34,324 nt of DNA from Solirubrobacterales bacterium. GTDB taxonomy: Bacteria > Actinomycetota > Thermoleophilia > Solirubrobacterales > Solirubrobacteraceae. The position numbers and the translations under genes were made by a program. The notes beneath the pieces were generated by a model. The model did no database searches. It had not been told where the DNA came from and saw nothing but the letters and a program-made list of their open reading frames with translations. The stretch is taken from the NCBI GenBank assembly GCA_019240115.1, contig JAFAYV010000028.1, positions 1 to 34,324 on the forward strand, given 5' to 3'. Of the stretch, positions 1 to 8,535 are shown piece after piece (the first letter of the stretch is position 1; every line of letters begins with the position of its first letter).

Positions 1-381
1 CTCCCCCAGGTTGCCGCCGTGCTTGTTGAAGGCGTGGCGCACATCGGCGCCGGTGCGGTTGCGGTTGTCGGTGAGCGCCTCGATGAGCAGCGCCACCCCG
101 CCGGGGCCATACCCCTCATACAAAACCGTCTCGATGTTGTCGGTGTCCACCGCCTCGCCGGTTCCCTTGGCGATCGCTCGCTCGATGTTGTCCTTGGGCA
201 TCGAGGCGTCGCGGGCCTTCTGGACGGCGAGCGCGAGCGACGGGTTGCCGTCGATGTCGCCCCCGCCCTCGCGGGCGGCGATCGTGATCGCGCGCGTCAG
301 CTTGGTGAAGTGCTGGCCGCGACGCTGGTCGACGACCGCCTTCTTGTGCTTGATCGAGGCCCATTTGGAGTGGCCGGACAT
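1..381 (-). CDS. yebC: YebC/PmpR family transcriptional regulator (TACO1-like), 3' end cut by window edge
   Basis: The first 127 residues are present and the gene runs off the left edge without a stop. The protein opens [14 protein letters not shown], the signature start of the YebC/PmpR/TACO1 family, followed by the conserved stretch [18 protein letters not shown] and by NIERAIAKG and LYEGYGPGG. The family is about 240-250 residues, so roughly half is missing. Members are described as DNA-binding regulators in some bacteria and as translation activators for difficult proline stretches in others; which applies here cannot be told. In many genomes yebC neighbours ruvC, which would lie beyond the edge. 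A TATAGT box on the minus strand (389-394) ends seven bases before the ATG, so the transcript is probably leaderless. It is divergent from the mutase gene. Confidence 0.95.
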   Translation of the reverse strand, partial: MSGHSKWASIKHKKAVVDQRRGQHFTKLTRAITIAAREGGGDIDGNPSLALAVQKARDASMPKDNIERAIAKGTGEAVDTDNIETVLYEGYGPGGVALLIEALTDNRNRTGADVRHAFNKHGGNLGE

Positions 382-388
382 ACCGGCA

Positions 389-396
389 ACTATAGG
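389..396. promoter_or_regulatory. Overlapping divergent -10 boxes between yebC and the mutase gene
   Basis: Read on the minus strand, 394-389 is TATAGT, a near-consensus -10 box seven bases from the yebC ATG. Read on the plus strand, 391-396 is TATAGG, which could serve the mutase gene starting at 432. The two boxes share four base pairs, so the two promoters could exclude each other. No convincing -35 was seen for either. The assignment is inference from position and sequence. Confidence 0.45.
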
Positions 397-431
397 TCCG
401 GCACCCCGATCAGGCATCATGCTCGTCCGAG

Positions 432-1808
432 ATGGCACAGCTCGGTGGCGCTCAGATCTTCAAGGCCTACGACATCCGCGGGGTGTTCGGCGAGGACATC
501 GACGCGAGCACCGCGGTCGACATCGGCCGCTCCTTCGCGCGAGTCATCGGGTCGCTCGAGGGCCGTCCGACCTCCGAGCTGCGGCTCGGGCTCGGTCGCG
601 ACATGCGCCTGACCGCGCCCGAGCTCGCGCGAGCCTACGCCGAGGGCATGGTCAGCGAGGGCGCGACCGTGCTCGATGCCGGCCAGGTCGGCACCGAGAT
701 GCTCTATTACCTCGTCGGCGCGCGCGAGCTCGACGGGGGGCTGATGTGCACCGCGTCGCACAACCCCAAGCGCTACACCGGGGCCAAGCTCGTCGGCCGG
801 GGCGCGCTGGCGCTGTCGGGCGAGTCGGGAATCGGCGACGTCCGCGACCGGATCGCCGACGGCCTCGGCGAGGCGCCCGGCGGCGGGTCGGTGCAGGAGG
901 TCGCGATCGACGATGAGTTCCGGGCGGCGGCCCTGGCCACGATCGACGCCAGCGCGGTCAAGCCGCTGCGCGTCGTCGTCGACGGGGGCAACGGGATGGC
1001 CGGGCCGATGGTCGGACCGCTTCTGCGCGAGCTGGGGCTCGATCTCGTCGAGGCCTACTTCGAGCCCGACGGCAACTTCCCCGATCACGAGCCCAACCCC
1101 CTGCTGCCCGAGAACCGCGAGTTCATCATGTCCGAGGTCGTCAAGCAGGGGGCCGACCTCGGCATCGCCTGGGACGGTGACGCCGATCGCTGCTTCTTCA
1201 TCGACGAGACGGGACGGTTCGTCGACGGCGACTTTCTGACCGCGCTGTTGACCGAGACGCTGCTGGCCAAGTCTCGGGGGGCGACGGTGCTCTACGACGT
1301 GCGCGCCAGCCGCGCGGTCGCCGACACCGCGGCGCGCGCCGGCGGCCGGGCGCTCATCAACCGCGTCGGGCACGCCTTCTTCAAGGCGCGGATGCGCGAG
1401 GAGGACGCCATCTTCGGCGGCGAGGTCTCGGGGCACTACTACTTCCGGGAGTTCTACAACGCCGACTCGGGCACGCTGCCGGCGCTGCTCATCCTCGAGC
1501 TGCTCTCCTCACGCGAGGTCCGCATGTCCGAGCTTCTCGAGCCGTATCGGTCGCGCTACTTCATCTCCGGCGAGATCAACTCCGAGGTCGATGATCAGGA
1601 GCGCAGGCTGGCCGAGATCGCCGAGCGCTACTCGGACGCCCGCCTCACCCACCTCGACGGCATCTCGATCGACTACGACGACTGGCACTTCAACGTGCGC
1701 GCGTCGAACACCGAGCCGCTGCTGCGGCTGTGTCTGGAGTCGCTGCGCTCGCTTGAGCACATGGCGGCCAAGCGCGACGAAGTGCTCGGCCTCATCCGCG
1801 ATCGGTAG
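432..1808 (+). CDS. manB: Phosphomannomutase/phosphoglucomutase (alpha-D-phosphohexomutase family)
   Basis: This 458-residue protein has all four active-site signatures of the phosphohexomutase superfamily. CTASHNPK holds the phosphorylated serine (Ser109), DGDADRC (about 248-254) binds Mg2+, [10 protein letters not shown] reads the sugar, and RASNTEP near residue 430 binds phosphate. It begins IFKAYDIRG a few residues after the ATG, which is typical of the bacterial PMM/PGM branch, and length is normal. It interconverts hexose 1- and 6-phosphates in the cytosol, supplying GDP-mannose or UDP-glucose pathways. Substrate preference between mannose and glucose cannot be read from sequence, so the symbol is provisional. 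Only a weak purine stretch (GAG) precedes the ATG. Confidence 0.93.
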   Translation: MAQLGGAQIFKAYDIRGVFGEDIDASTAVDIGRSFARVIGSLEGRPTSELRLGLGRDMRLTAPELARAYAEGMVSEGATVLDAGQVGTEMLYYLVGARELDGGLMCTASHNPKRYTGAKLVGRGALALSGESGIGDVRDRIADGLGEAPGGGSVQEVAIDDEFRAAALATIDASAVKPLRVVVDGGNGMAGPMVGPLLRELGLDLVEAYFEPDGNFPDHEPNPLLPENREFIMSEVVKQGADLGIAWDGDADRCFFIDETGRFVDGDFLTALLTETLLAKSRGATVLYDVRASRAVADTAARAGGRALINRVGHAFFKARMREEDAIFGGEVSGHYYFREFYNADSGTLPALLILELLSSREVRMSELLEPYRSRYFISGEINSEVDDQERRLAEIAERYSDARLTHLDGISIDYDDWHFNVRASNTEPLLRLCLESLRSLEHMAAKRDEVLGLIRDR

Positions 1809-1876
1809 TTTCCCCCGGCGCCGGCTCGGGTCTGCGCGGAGCGGCGAGCCGTGCGCGGGGCCGATACGCAGAGCGG

Positions 1877-4171
1877 ATGGCCGCCCACCGACGCACCGGT
1901 GGCGCTGTGTCGCGCGAGGAGTCCGCGCTGCCGTTGTCACCAGACGAGCCTGATCACGAGGAGCTGCTCGCGCAGATCCCGGCGATCCTGTACACCGCCG
2001 ACCGCGGCGCCGGAGGCCGCTGGCACTACGTCAGTCCCCAGATCGAGACGATCCTCGGGTACTCGCCGCAGGAGTGGTGCGCCGACCCGACGCTGTGGGC
2101 TCAGCGCCTTCACCCCGACGACGCCGCCCGCGTGCTCGCCTACGAGGACGATCCCGGCCGCGACGGGGAGGACGCGATCGAGTACCGGCTCCGTCACCGC
2201 GACGGCCGGATCGTCTGGGTCCGCGACGACGCCATCCTGCGGCCGGGCGCCGACGGCGTGCCGCGCTGGCAGGGCCTGCTCTCCCAGATCACCGACCGCA
2301 AGCTCGCCGAGGCCGAGCTCGAGCTGCGCGCCGCCCAGCAGGCCGCGGTCGCCCGCCTGGGCGAGCACGCGCTCGAGGGGATGAGCATCACCGACCTCTG
2401 CCACGAGGCGGTCGCGGCCGGCACCCGCCTGCTCGACGTCGAGATCGGAGCGGTCCTCGAGCTGCTGCCCGGCCGCGAGCAGTTCCGCTTGCTCGCCGCG
2501 CGGGGGCTGCCCGAGCCGGCCACCTCACGCGCGGTGCCCGCCGGGCGCCTGTCCCAGGCCGGCTACACGCTCCTCGCCCGCCAGCCGGTGATCGTCACCG
2601 ACTGGGACACCGAGGATCGCTTCCAGCGCTCGGCGGTGCTGACCTCCCAGCACGCCCGCAGCGGCATCACGGTCGCGGTCGAGGGCCGCACCGGACCCTA
2701 CGGCGTCCTCGGGCTGCACTCGGCGACCGGCCGGCGCTTCAAGCCCTCCGACGTCGACTTCGCGGTGGCGCTGGCCAACGTGCTCGGCGACGCCTTCGAA
2801 CACAAGCTGACGGCCGAGGACATCCGCCACCGCGCGCTGCACGACCCGCTGACCGGCCTGCCCAACCGGATCCTGTTCGTCGACCGGCTCGCCCAGGCGA
2901 TCGCCCGCCTGCGGCGCCGCAGCGGCACGTCGGCGGTCCTGCTCGTCGACCTCGACCGCTTCAAGCTGATCAACGAGAGCCTCGGCCACGACGCCGGAGA
3001 CGAGCTGCTCGCCGCCGCGGCGCTGCGCCTCAAGCACATCGTCCGCTCGTCGGACACCGTCGCCCGCTTCGGCGCCGACACGTTCGGGATCCTGCTCGAG
3101 GAGATCTCCGGCGAGCACGACGCGATCGAGATGGCCCAGCGGATCGCGGGCGTGTTCACCCGCCCGTTCGTGCTCGGCGGCGACGAGCACTTCCTCACCG
3201 CGAGCCTCGGGATCGCGTTGACCGGCACCGGGGAGCGCGCCGATGACCTGATGCGCGACGCCGAGGCGGCCATGCACCGCGCCAAGGATCGGGGCCGCGC
3301 CCGCTACGAGCTCTTCGACGAGCGCATCCGCGGCCGGGCGATCTTCCGCCTGCGGGTCGACAACGACCTACGGCGCGCGCTCGAGCGCGACGAGTTCATG
3401 CTCCACTACCAGCCGCTCGTGTCACTGGGCGACCTATCGATCGTCGGCGTCGAGGCGCTCCTGCGCTGGGAGCACCCGCAACGCGGACAGATCTCTCCCG
3501 CCGAGTTCATCCCCGTCGCCGAGGAGAACGGCCTCATCAACCCGCTCGGCCGCTGGGTGCTCGACCACGCCTGCCGCCAGGCCGCCGACTGGTCCCGAAT
3601 GCGGCCCGACGCGCCGCCGGTGTCGATGTCGGTCAACCTGTCGGTCGTCCAGTTCCGCCATCCCGGCCTCGTCGAGGCGGTCGCCGGAGCGCTGCGCGAG
3701 TCGGCGCTCGACCCCGAGCTGTTGACGCTGGAGCTGACCGAGAGCGTGATGGAGCGCGATGTGGAGGGCCTCGGCGAGGCGCTCGAGGCGCTGAAGGCCC
3801 TCGGCGTGCGGCTCGTCCTCGACGACTTCGGCACCGGCTACTCATCGCTGTCCTATCTCACCCGCCTGCCGCTCGACGCGCTCAAGGTCGACCGCTCATT
3901 CGTCGACGGGCTTGGCTCCGAGCCGCGCGACACGGCGGTGACCGAGGCGATCGTGGCGATGTCGCGGGCGCTCTCGCTGAAGGTCGTCGGCGAGGGCACC
4001 GAGACCGAGTTGCAGGTCACTGAGCTGGCGCGGCTCGGCTGCGATCTCGCGCAGGGCTTTCACTTCTCGCGGCCAGTGCCGGCGCAGGAGATCACGCGCA
4101 TGCTGCAGGCCGGTCCCGCGTGGCTGAACGCGTCGCCTGACGCTCCCGCCGGGATCGACCCTCAGCGGTAG
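1877..4171 (+). CDS. PAS-GAF-GGDEF-EAL protein, probable c-di-GMP phosphodiesterase with degenerate GGDEF site
   Basis: This 764-residue soluble protein has four domains in order: PAS (about 30-145), GAF (155-310), GGDEF (315-485) and EAL (495-750). The GGDEF signature is degenerate: RFGADTF at 397-403 has GADTF in place of GGDEF, so diguanylate cyclase activity is unlikely. The inhibitory I-site RxxD is kept as RSSD at 390-393, five residues upstream. The EAL domain looks active, with VEALLRWEHP (Glu526), NLSVVQF, LTESVME, DDFGTGYSSLSYL, KVDRSFV and VGEGTET. In known proteins a degenerate GGDEF often binds GTP and activates the neighbouring EAL. No transmembrane segment is seen, so PAS and GAF would sense a cytosolic ligand. 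A TACGCA box six bases before the ATG suggests little or no leader. Confidence 0.93.
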   Translation: MAAHRRTGGAVSREESALPLSPDEPDHEELLAQIPAILYTADRGAGGRWHYVSPQIETILGYSPQEWCADPTLWAQRLHPDDAARVLAYEDDPGRDGEDAIEYRLRHRDGRIVWVRDDAILRPGADGVPRWQGLLSQITDRKLAEAELELRAAQQAAVARLGEHALEGMSITDLCHEAVAAGTRLLDVEIGAVLELLPGREQFRLLAARGLPEPATSRAVPAGRLSQAGYTLLARQPVIVTDWDTEDRFQRSAVLTSQHARSGITVAVEGRTGPYGVLGLHSATGRRFKPSDVDFAVALANVLGDAFEHKLTAEDIRHRALHDPLTGLPNRILFVDRLAQAIARLRRRSGTSAVLLVDLDRFKLINESLGHDAGDELLAAAALRLKHIVRSSDTVARFGADTFGILLEEISGEHDAIEMAQRIAGVFTRPFVLGGDEHFLTASLGIALTGTGERADDLMRDAEAAMHRAKDRGRARYELFDERIRGRAIFRLRVDNDLRRALERDEFMLHYQPLVSLGDLSIVGVEALLRWEHPQRGQISPAEFIPVAEENGLINPLGRWVLDHACRQAADWSRMRPDAPPVSMSVNLSVVQFRHPGLVEAVAGALRESALDPELLTLELTESVMERDVEGLGEALEALKALGVRLVLDDFGTGYSSLSYLTRLPLDALKVDRSFVDGLGSEPRDTAVTEAIVAMSRALSLKVVGEGTETELQVTELARLGCDLAQGFHFSRPVPAQEITRMLQAGPAWLNASPDAPAGIDPQR

Positions 4172-4809
4172 GCCGACCGCCCGGCGACGACCGGGGAGAC
4201 CGTCGTGACGCGGCACTCGCTCGCCCCCCCAGGGAGGGCGACGCGCAGCGGGGCGGTGTCGTTGGGCGCGATCACCTGCAGGGCCTCGGCGGTGGCGCAG
4301 GCCCGGCCGAGATGGCTGACCCCGAGGCGGAAGGAGGCGACCTGCCCCGGCGCGAGCGTGACCGCGGACAACGGCGTGTGCCCGAAGAAGTCGTCGGTGG
4401 TGTGGACCGGCGTCGTCGGCAGCGGGCTTGACTCGCGGCCCAGGAACTGGATGCCGGGATAGCCGACCATCGCGCAGCTGGCGCTGCCGGTGTTGCGCAG
4501 CGCGAACCCGAGCTCGCCGTGCCCGGTGGCCCCCTGCTCGCCGATGAACGAGAGTGCGAGCCCGGCGGCGCGGCACGTCGACGACCCGCTCGTCGACGGC
4601 GGCGCGGACGTGGCGGTCGTGGGCGTCGAGCCGGGGCGGGCCGTGCGCGTCACCGTCCGGGTTCTCGTCGGCGCCGGAGTCGGGGTCGTGCTCGCCGTCG
4701 ACGGGGCGGCGGTGGAGCCGGCGCCCGAGTGCGAACTCGAGCCCGAGCCGCCGCAGGCCGCCAGCGCGAGGCAGGCAAGTCCGATCGCGCCGGTCGCCGA
4801 GATCCGCAT
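4162..4809 (-). CDS. Secreted lipoprotein with DUF4232-like domain
   Basis: This 215-residue protein begins MRISATGAIGLACLALAAC, a lipoprotein signal peptide with lipobox LALAAC, so the mature protein should be anchored outside the membrane through Cys19. A low-complexity Ser/Thr/Pro/Ala linker (about 22-75) follows. The C-terminal part resembles the actinobacterial DUF4232 domain: CRAAGLALSF, ELGFALRNTGSASC, GYPGIQFLG, a hydrophobic VTLAPGQVASFRLGVSH strand and a final Cys pair. Function of DUF4232 is unknown; it looks like an extracellular beta-sandwich. The start was chosen because it gives a proper signal peptide, while longer in-frame versions would translate repeat DNA. Its 3' end overlaps the upstream convergent gene by ten bases. 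Confidence 0.85.
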   Translation of the reverse strand: MRISATGAIGLACLALAACGGSGSSSHSGAGSTAAPSTASTTPTPAPTRTRTVTRTARPGSTPTTATSAPPSTSGSSTCRAAGLALSFIGEQGATGHGELGFALRNTGSASCAMVGYPGIQFLGRESSPLPTTPVHTTDDFFGHTPLSAVTLAPGQVASFRLGVSHLGRACATAEALQVIAPNDTAPLRVALPGGASECRVTTVSPVVAGRSAYR

Positions 4810-4908
4810 CGTCACTGTTTCGGCCCCGGGGGCCGGCGATCCTGCCCGGGCGGCGGCCCGGGAGCCACCTGCCAACATCATTGCCAACCCGATGCAGCTC
4901 GCCCCCGG

Positions 4909-5062
4909 AACCCAGCGCCTCCGCGAAGCCTCGGCGGTCGGAACGGAGCGCCCCCGCGAAGTTGGAACCGAGCGCCCCCGCGAAGCCTGGGCGGTCGAAA
5001 CCCAGCGCCCCCGCGAAGCCTGGGCGGTCGGAACCCAGCGCCTCCGCGAAGCCTCGGCGATG
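4909..5062. repeat. Tandem repeat, 33-bp unit, about five copies, upstream of proline dehydrogenase
   Basis: Units start at 4909, 4942, 4966, 4999 and 5032. The best unit begins AACCCAGCGCCCCCGCGAAG and ends CCTGGGCGGTCGG. The second copy is 24 bases because an internal nine are missing, and the last runs into the region just before the proline dehydrogenase ATG at 5068. CCCAG and CTGGG within the unit at 4999 can pair into a small hairpin. The remaining part of this intergenic region (4810-4908) shows nothing I can assign. Confidence 0.9.
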
Positions 5063-5067
5063 AGCCG

Positions 5068-6441
5068 ATGACCACGGCCCGTCCGGCGCCCGACGCCGTC
5101 GATCCCGAAGCCGTGGAGTCCGAGCTGCAGCGCGTCGGTCGCGAGCTCGCGGCGGCCTTCCCGTCGAGCTCGCGGCAGCCGCTGCGCGCGTTCGACGCGC
5201 GCGCGATGGAGCTCGCCACCGGCGATCAGGAGCTCCGCGCCGCCCTGTTTCGGTTCGTGGACGTCGTGCCCGCCTGCCGGTCGCTCGACGATCTCGCCCA
5301 CCATCTCACCGGCTTCCTCGGCGAGGTCGGCGAGACCCCTCCGCCGCTGGCGGCCGCCATGCGGATCTCGCACACCCGCGCTGGCCGGGCCGCGCTCGGA
5401 GCCGCCGCGGCGGGCGGCGTGCGTCATCTCGCGCACCGCTTCATCGTCGGCGAGTCGCCGCAGAGCGCGCTGCCGACCTTCCGGCGTCTGTGGAACGGCG
5501 GCGTGGCGAGCTCGGTCGACCTGCTCGGGGAGGCGACCGTCACCCAGTCCGAGGCCGATCGCTACGCGGCGCGCTGCAATGACGCGATCGCGGTCCTGTC
5601 GCGGGCCACGGCCGGCTGGCCGACCCGGCCGCGGCTGGAGGCCGACGGCTCAGGGCCGGTGCCGCGCGCCAACGTCTGCGCGAAGGTCTCGGCGCTGACC
5701 CCGCTGCTGGCGCCCGAAGCGCCTCGCCGCGGCCAGGACGACGCGGCCCGGCGGATGCGCCCGCTTCTGCGCGCCGCGCACGAGGCCGGCGCCCACCTGC
5801 ACATCGACATGGAGTCGCTGGACTCGCGCGAGGCCGTGCTCGACCTCGTGCTCGAGCTGCTCTCCGAGGACGAGTTCGCCGCCGGCCCCTCCTCGGGGCT
5901 CGTCCTGCAGGCCTATCTGCGCGACTCGCCCGACCAGACGGAGCGGATCGTCGCCTGGGCGCGGCAGCGATCGGCGGCGGCGCCCCCGCTGACCGTCCGG
6001 CTCGTCAAGGGCGCCTATTGGGATCACGAGCTCGTCCAGGCCCGCCAGCACGGCTGGGAGGTGCCGGTGTTCGAGGACAAGGCCGACTGCGACCGCAACT
6101 TCGAGGCGCTGAGCCGGCGGCTGCTCGACGCCGGATCGAGCCTGCGGGTCGCGATCGGCTCGCACAATCTGCGCTCGGTCGCGCATGCGATCGCCTACAA
6201 CCGAGTCTCGGGGGGCGAGGACGTCGATCTCGAGCTCCAGGTTCTGCGCGGCCTCGGCGATGACCTCGCCCACGCGCTCGCCGCCCGCGGCTTTCGGGTC
6301 CGCGCCTATTGCCCGGTGGGCGATCTGGTCGCGGGGATGGCCTACCTCGTGCGGCGCCTGCTGGAGAACACGAGCAACGAGAGCTTCCTCTCGGCCCAGG
6401 CGCAGGGCGCGTCGGTGCAGGAGCTGCTCGCCGCCCCGTGA
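5068..6441 (+). CDS. Proline dehydrogenase (FAD-dependent, PutA-type PRODH domain)
   Basis: This 457-residue protein matches the PRODH domain of PutA. Key stretches are RLVKGAYWDHE, LRVAIGSHNLRSVAHA, RAYCPVGDLVAGMAYL and RRLLENTSNESFL, which build the FAD-binding barrel and proline site. It oxidises L-proline to 1-pyrroline-5-carboxylate, passing electrons to the quinone pool. The PutA DNA-binding and aldehyde dehydrogenase domains are absent; the dehydrogenase partner is the next gene, whose GTG overlaps this stop codon. The ATG at 5068 was chosen because upstream sequence is tandem repeat and homology begins soon after. No Shine-Dalgarno sequence is visible because the repeat array ends about six bases before the start. 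Confidence 0.93.
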   Translation: MTTARPAPDAVDPEAVESELQRVGRELAAAFPSSSRQPLRAFDARAMELATGDQELRAALFRFVDVVPACRSLDDLAHHLTGFLGEVGETPPPLAAAMRISHTRAGRAALGAAAAGGVRHLAHRFIVGESPQSALPTFRRLWNGGVASSVDLLGEATVTQSEADRYAARCNDAIAVLSRATAGWPTRPRLEADGSGPVPRANVCAKVSALTPLLAPEAPRRGQDDAARRMRPLLRAAHEAGAHLHIDMESLDSREAVLDLVLELLSEDEFAAGPSSGLVLQAYLRDSPDQTERIVAWARQRSAAAPPLTVRLVKGAYWDHELVQARQHGWEVPVFEDKADCDRNFEALSRRLLDAGSSLRVAIGSHNLRSVAHAIAYNRVSGGEDVDLELQVLRGLGDDLAHALAARGFRVRAYCPVGDLVAGMAYLVRRLLENTSNESFLSAQAQGASVQELLAAP

Positions 6442-8021
6442 CGAGGATGACCGCGACCGAGCAGACCCCATTCGCCAACGAGCCGGTGCTCGAGCTGCGC
6501 CGCGCGAGCGTGCGCGCGGGGCTGCAGGAGGCGCTCGCGACCGTCGAGGCGCGGCTGCCCGTCGAGGTCCCGGTGCGCATCGGCGCCGACCGGCGCGCCG
6601 GCGACGCGGTCATCTCGACCGATCCGGGCGCGCCCGAGCGGGTCGTCGCCCGCGCGGCGGCCGCCACGTCGGATGAGGTGCAGGCGGCCGTCGCCGAGGC
6701 GTCCCGGGGCCTGGCGCGGTGGCGGGCCGTCGCTGCCGTCGACCGCGCGCGGGCGCTGCGGGCCGCCGCCGCGTGGCTGCGCGAGCGGCGCTTGGAGCTG
6801 ACCGCGCTCGAGGTCCGCGAGTGCGCCAAGCCGTGGCTGGAGGCCGACGCCGACGTGTGCGAGGCGATCGACTTCCTCGAGTACTACGCGCGCGGAGCGA
6901 TCGAGCTGTCGCGCGGCCGCGAGCTCGTGCAGGTCTCCGGCGAGCGCAACGACATGAGCTACGCGCCGCGCGGCGTCGTCGCGGTCATCTCGCCCTGGAA
7001 CTTTCCGTTGGCCATCCCCTGCGGCATGACCTCGGCCGCGCTCGCGGTCGGCAACGCGGTCGTCCTCAAGCCCGCCGAGCAGTCGCCGGCGCTCGCGGGC
7101 GCGCTCGTCACCGCGCTGCGGGCCGGCGGGATCCCCGACGCGGCGATCTCGCTGCTCCCCGGCGAGGGTGAGGTCGGGGCGGCGCTCGTCGCCCATCCCG
7201 GCGTCCACGCGATCGCGTTCACCGGCTCGCTGCCCGTCGGGCGCGAGATCGTCCGCAGCGCCGCCGTCGTCGCCGAGGGCCAGCATCACTTCAAGTCGGT
7301 CGTCGCCGAGCTCGGCGGCAAGAACTGCGTCATCGTCGCCGCCGACGCCGACCTCGACGAGGCGGTGCCCGCGATCGTCGGCTCGGCGTTCGCCTATGCG
7401 GGCCAGAAGTGCTCGGCCGCGTCGCGGGTGCTCGTCGCCGAGCCGATCGCCGACCAGCTGCTCGAGCGCCTGGCCGGCGCGGTCGAGGTCCTCGTCGTCG
7501 ACCAGGCGCAGACGCTCGGGACCGACGTGCCGCCCGTGATCGAGGCCGCCGCCCGGGAGCGCGTGCTGCGCTACGGCGAGCTGGCCGCGCGCGAGGGGAC
7601 GGTCGTCGCCTCGGCGCCGCCGCCCGACGAGCCGGGGTGGTTCTGCCCGGCCCTCGTCGTCGCCGACCTGCCCGAGAACTCGTCCGTGCTCTCCGACGAG
7701 ATCTTCGGACCGGTGCTCGCGGTCCAGCGCGTGCGCGACGTCGAGCACGCCTGCGACGTCGTCGACGGCCTCGCCTTCGCCCTGACCGGCGGCCTGTTCG
7801 CCCGCGATCCCGAGACCGTGCGACGGGTCCGGGATCGCACGCCGGTCGGCAACCTCTACGTCAACCGCGGGATCACGGGGGCGATGGTCGGCCGCCAGCC
7901 GTTCGGCGGCAACCGGCTGTCGGGCACGGGCCTGAAGGCCGGTGGGCCCGATTACCTGCTGCAGTTCGTGGCGCAGCGGGCGGTCAGCGAGAACACGATG
8001 CGCCACGGCCTCGTCGTCTGA
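6438..8021 (+). CDS. 1-pyrroline-5-carboxylate dehydrogenase (PutA-type aldehyde dehydrogenase)
   Basis: This 527-residue aldehyde dehydrogenase has catalytic Cys325 in AGQKCSAASR, Glu291 in AELGGKN, the NAD-binding ISPWNFPLAI and the FTGSLPVG loop. The C-terminal GNLYVNRGITGAMVGRQPFG is typical of P5C dehydrogenases. It would oxidise glutamate-gamma-semialdehyde to glutamate. The GTG at 6438 overlaps the proline dehydrogenase stop as GTGA, a usual translational coupling. An ATG at 6447 is the alternative, but its GAGG lies directly against it, too close to act as a ribosome site. The adjacent PRODH supports the assignment over other aldehyde dehydrogenases. Confidence 0.93.
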   Translation: MTRMTATEQTPFANEPVLELRRASVRAGLQEALATVEARLPVEVPVRIGADRRAGDAVISTDPGAPERVVARAAAATSDEVQAAVAEASRGLARWRAVAAVDRARALRAAAAWLRERRLELTALEVRECAKPWLEADADVCEAIDFLEYYARGAIELSRGRELVQVSGERNDMSYAPRGVVAVISPWNFPLAIPCGMTSAALAVGNAVVLKPAEQSPALAGALVTALRAGGIPDAAISLLPGEGEVGAALVAHPGVHAIAFTGSLPVGREIVRSAAVVAEGQHHFKSVVAELGGKNCVIVAADADLDEAVPAIVGSAFAYAGQKCSAASRVLVAEPIADQLLERLAGAVEVLVVDQAQTLGTDVPPVIEAAARERVLRYGELAAREGTVVASAPPPDEPGWFCPALVVADLPENSSVLSDEIFGPVLAVQRVRDVEHACDVVDGLAFALTGGLFARDPETVRRVRDRTPVGNLYVNRGITGAMVGRQPFGGNRLSGTGLKAGGPDYLLQFVAQRAVSENTMRHGLVV

Positions 8022-8030
8022 CCCGTGGCC

Positions 8031-8119
8031 GGTTGACGTGCCGCCGGGGGCGGTTGACGTGCCGCCGGGCGGCGGTTTGACGCCCCGCCGGGCGGCGGTT
8101 TGACGTGCCGCCGGGCGGC
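8031..8119. repeat. Tandem repeat, 21-23 bp unit, four copies, each with TTGACG and a GC palindrome
   Basis: Copies start at 8031, 8052, 8074 and 8097 and read GGTTGACGTGCCGCCGGGCG with small length changes. Three carry GTTGACGTG or TTTGACGTG, while the third has TTGACGCCC. Copies 2 to 4 contain CCGCCGGGCGG, a short inverted repeat that could fold. The array fills the gap between the P5C dehydrogenase stop and the small membrane protein. Whether it ends transcription, starts it or does neither is not shown by sequence. Confidence 0.88.
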
Positions 8120-8151
8120 GGTTCATCATTTCCGTGGAGGTGGTCGTCACG

Positions 8152-8535
8152 ATGTCACCTGTCGTCCGGATCGCGTTCGCGATGGGCCTGCTGCTGGCGG
8201 TGCTCGTCAGCGTCCGCGCCCGTGCGCCCGGTCGCGCCGTGACCGGCGCCGACCTCGGCAGGCTCGTCGCGGGGGCGCTGCTGCTCTACGGCGCCGGCGC
8301 GGCGGCCGTGCTGACGCATCGCTCCGCGCTCGCCGCGCCCGCCTTCGCCGGTGGGATCGGCGTCGCGGCGCTCGCCGCCTGGCTGTCGCGCGGCCACGAC
8401 CAGGACGATCCCCCGAGCGGCGGCGACCCCCTCGACGACCCGACCCCGCCGGCGCCGGGCTTTGACTGGGAGCGCTTCGAGCGCGACTTCCGCGACTGGG
8501 AGACCGGTCACCGGACGCCCGCCGGGCGCGTCTAG
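8152..8535 (+). CDS. Small membrane protein of unknown function
   Basis: I do not recognise this 127-residue protein. It has three hydrophobic stretches: IAFAMGLLLAVLVSV (about 6-20), VAGALLLYGAGAAAVL (38-55) and AFAGGIGVAALAAWL (63-79). A hydrophilic acidic tail follows, ending FDWERFERDFRDWE, so the tail may pair with another protein. The ATG at 8152 is preceded by GGAGG at 8136-8140, eleven bases away. A GTG at 8134 is in frame and would add six residues. Its stop codon overlaps the convergent pdxT stop by four bases. Confidence 0.65.
   Translation: MSPVVRIAFAMGLLLAVLVSVRARAPGRAVTGADLGRLVAGALLLYGAGAAAVLTHRSALAAPAFAGGIGVAALAAWLSRGHDQDDPPSGGDPLDDPTPPAPGFDWERFERDFRDWETGHRTPAGRV

Noticed and set aside
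417-1436. Long minus-strand open frame opposite the mutase gene
   Set aside because: Mutase motifs prove the plus strand; the other frame has no recognisable domain and is an effect of codon bias.
4909-5062. The 33-bp array as a CRISPR
   Set aside because: Units abut directly without unique spacers and no cas genes are present.
4519-5067. An N-terminal extension of proline dehydrogenase by about 180 residues
   Set aside because: The extension is Arg/Gly-rich, antisense to the lipoprotein gene and crosses the 33-bp repeat; homology begins after 5068.
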